Shown here one piece after another: positions 35,668 to 64,000 of a DNA stretch of 64,000 nt. The notes beneath the pieces are model-generated. The model worked only from the letters and a program-made list of their open reading frames with translations, was not told the DNA's origin and did not search any database. A program made the translations under genes and the position numbers. The number at the start of each line of letters is the position of its first letter. Position 1 is the first letter of the stretch. Source of the stretch: Monodelphis domestica (lineage: Eukaryota; Chordata; Mammalia; Didelphimorphia; Didelphidae); NCBI RefSeq assembly GCF_027887165.1, contig NC_077228.1, positions 111,367,096-111,431,095 on the forward strand, given 5' to 3'.

Positions 35668-35840
35668 GAGGGGGTAGCTATGTAGTGTGGTAGGTAGAGT
35701 GCCAGGCCTGGCAATGAAGAATTACACACTTAATAGCTATGTGACCCTGGGCAAGTAATTTGTTTGCCTCAGTGTCTTCATCTGTAAAATGAGCCAGAAA
35801 AGGAAATGGCAAACCATTCCAAGAAAATCCCAATCTTTTT
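35668..35840 (+). mobile_element. SINE1/MIR-like fossil
   Basis: ggtagagtgccaggcctggc, gtgaccctgggcaagtaatt, ggaaatggcaaaccattcca. Confidence 0.7.
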
Positions 35841-35959
35841 ATTACCCCATTGTATCAGATAGCAAGTCTTTTGTCAATATTGCTGCATAAATAATTTAGG
35901 TTTTATTCTTTAGTCTAAAAGGACTGAGAAGTTAAAATCCCTACTCTCATGGAATTTCC

Positions 35960-36144
35960 AATCTTAGTTTAATCTTTCTTTGCCTTTATAACAACTCTAA
36001 GACAGAAGGACAAGCAAAGTCTAGGAAAACAGGGTTAAGTGACTTGCCCAGGAGCACACAGCTAGGAAGTGAGATCAAATTTGAGCCCAGGTCCTCCCCA
36101 CTCCAATCCTGGTGTTCTATCCACTGGGCCACCTAACTGCCCCC
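35960..36144 (-). mobile_element. CORE-SINE variant
   Basis: Variant whose 3' part reads ataacaactctaagacagaa; head complement cacctaactgcccc at 36144. Confidence 0.8.
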
Positions 36145-36149
36145 TTTAG

Positions 36150-37431
36150 TTTAAATCTAACAAGGTCAGGAGAAAACAGCACAGGAGCCCTGATGCCTTG
36201 TCTGAAGTTCCCTTAAGTATTCTCAGTGACTTAGAAGGCTGCAGTTGTTATCTGTCCTTGTGGTTGGGGTCTTCTTCACTGGCGGTAGGCAGAGTTTAAC
36301 CATTCCATCTTTCCTCCCTCAGAGCTCCCCCCCCATCCCAGTCTTTCAAGAATTCTTCACTTCCCACCCCCAAGGCTACCAGTGCTTCCTCAAATAATTT
36401 CTATCCAGTCTTGTTGGAAGAGATCTGATCAGCTCCATCATGTTAGATACTGGGACCTAATACATTGTTTAACAATTTGGAAGCCTCTTTGGACCTCAAC
36501 TGCATCTCTAGAAAATGGGAAGAAAACTCAAAGGCAGAGAGAAGCCCCTTCCAATTCTAAGATCGATCGATGGTTCCCAACCCTTTTCACATAGCAGACC
36601 ATCATGAAGTCTCTGAGGTATTCCCTCTCTTAGAGGGTAGCTAGTTCAAGGCAAGGCATTTTGGGAAAGATATATAAGACCTCTCCATTGTCTCCCCCCA
36701 TCAAACCTAGAGACTGTTCTTCATCTTCTTCCACATATAGGATTTGCCCTTGTGTTTTCCTTGGACTTTCCAGAAAGACCTTCCCAAAAGCAATGACTTG
36801 GGAAGAAATAGACCTCAGGGAATTAGTGATGGATGCCAGGATTGGGATTGAAGCTCCAAGAGATGTCACATCTCCTGCTATTCCCAATTCCCCTGGATGT
36901 CATGTGTCAAACACTTCCCCAGAGGCAGCAGTTTGCTGAAGCAGGAAGTGGTGGGTTCCTCTGATGAGCCAGTGGGGAGGGGCTCTAGGCTTGTGTTGAA
37001 ATTTTGGAGATTTTTTGATGTTGTGGTTTAGGCTTGCCTAACACTGGGGACCTTCCCCTAGCATTGTTTCTGCTTCCTGGTATGATCCCAAATTTAGACA
37101 CCACTGATATGGAGGCAAAAAGTTTCTCTCTGAAAATTGGTCCATTTAGTAAGAGATCCTTAGGAGACAAGTACATGGTGGGGAGATGCATGGAATTTAG
37201 AGAGACAGGCTCAAATGCCTGCCCTCTTGGTACTGGGCTGGGTGACCCTCAGGAAGTCACCATCTCTCTGTACATAAATTTCCTTTCTTCCCCTCTAAAA
37301 AATGGAAACTGCCAACCCCGTTAGCTCTACAGGATAGTCTTGGGAAAAAGATTCTCAGATTAGTGAAGGGGCACCCACAACTTTGCTTCATATCTTTCCA
37401 TGGTCTCTGGCCTTTCTCTTCTCTTGGGCAG
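36150..37431 (+). other. IKBKE 5' intron, no recognised element
   Basis: About 1.3 kb of unique-looking sequence directly upstream of the first coding exon. I see no clear gene or repeat. Regulatory elements are plausible but not visible. Confidence 0.5.
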
Positions 37432-37461
37432 AAAGGAGCTGGACTGCTTCAGACGTTGGAG
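37432..37461 (+). other. IKBKE: IKBKE 5'UTR part of first coding exon
   Basis: The acceptor tctcttgggcag ends at 37431. The 30 nt to the ATG at 37462 are untranslated. A near-cognate CTG at 37439 is in the kinase frame. Confidence 0.7.
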
Positions 37462-63473
<26,012 letters not shown>

Positions 63474-63739
63474 GTGAGTAAAGGGGTTCTGGGTGGGCCA
63501 GGAGTCTGGGAGGGCAATGGAGAGCCCATTCCTAGGTGTAGGCGTACCGTCCCTTCCTTGGCCTTTGGCACCCCCTCAAAGAGGTCCCGACCTTGAGGTC
63601 CCTCTTCTTAATGCTGAAGGGACTGATGTCTGCAATGGTAGATTGTCGAGGGCTAAGCCACGTGTCTGGGAAGCTCCATTTGCCACCTGGCATTCGATGA
63701 GGGGCTTTTTATGGTAATGATATTGGCGGATATATATAT

Positions 63740-64000
63740 TGCCATATAAATATATGGCACTTAGCAATATAAAAAGCACTTTATAGGCATTATCGCATTA
63801 GATCCACACAATAACCCTTGGAAGGAAGTAGTCCAAGTGCTATTAACACTATTTTGCAGAGGAGGAAACTGAGGCTGAGAGATGAAGTAACTTAGAAGTT
63901 CACCAACTCAGAATTTTAGAACTGGAAAGGTCTAAATAGTGAATTTATTATTTATTTGTAAAACTTACCTTCTGTCTTCAAATTGATACTGTGTATTGGT
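63740..64000 (-). mobile_element. MIR fossil and start of a minus CORE-SINE
   Basis: gcacttagcaatataaaaag, ttttgcagaggaggaaactg, then acttaccttctgtcttcaaa cut by the window edge. Confidence 0.7.

Overview
The window is nuclear DNA from a marsupial (metatherian) mammal. The evidence is vertebrate multi-exon genes with GT/AG splice sites, dozens of tRNA-headed CORE-SINEs of the marsupial Mon1/WSINE type in both orientations, marsupial-type L1 3' ends, MIR and L2 fossils, hAT miniature elements and long microsatellites. I cannot say from sequence alone whether it is an American or an Australian marsupial.

Two host genes lie head to tail on the + strand. From 1472 to about 25066 is the 3' half of SRGAP1 (Slit-Robo Rho GTPase-activating protein 1): nine coding exons for most of the RhoGAP domain, the SH3 domain and the C-terminal tail, then a 3 kb 3'UTR. 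The F-BAR half lies upstream, outside the window. A strong unannotated 24-nt in-frame microexon candidate sits at 19225-19248. From about 34648 past the right edge is IKBKE (IKK-epsilon): a probable non-coding 5' exon and 15 coding exons for the kinase domain, the ubiquitin-like domain and much of the coiled-coil scaffold/dimerisation domain; the last exons are beyond 64000. As printed, the first coding exon holds one extra C between the conserved start codon and the kinase.

The two genes are not known partners in one pathway. SRGAP1 regulates Rho-family GTPases and the cytoskeleton below Slit-Robo; IKBKE is an innate-immunity kinase. The pairing is notable because, as I recall the human map, IKBKE neighbours SRGAP2 (1q32) while SRGAP1 lies near TBK1 (12q14). 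This window therefore joins members of two paralogous blocks.

The roughly 9.6 kb between the genes has no gene I can support. It is packed with SINEs and long polypurine tracts (28.96-29.21, 30.63-31.33 and 32.63-33.41 kb), a (TTTC)n SINE tail and a short GAGCT array. IKBKE introns carry a (GAA)n tract, a 1.1 kb AT-rich minisatellite with higher-order structure, a compound tetranucleotide array and a (TG)n(GA)n tract. Two solo-LTR-like fossils (13321-13819 and 56970-57229) are the only retrovirus-derived pieces I noticed. Repeat edges below are read by eye and are approximate unless a target-site duplication is given.
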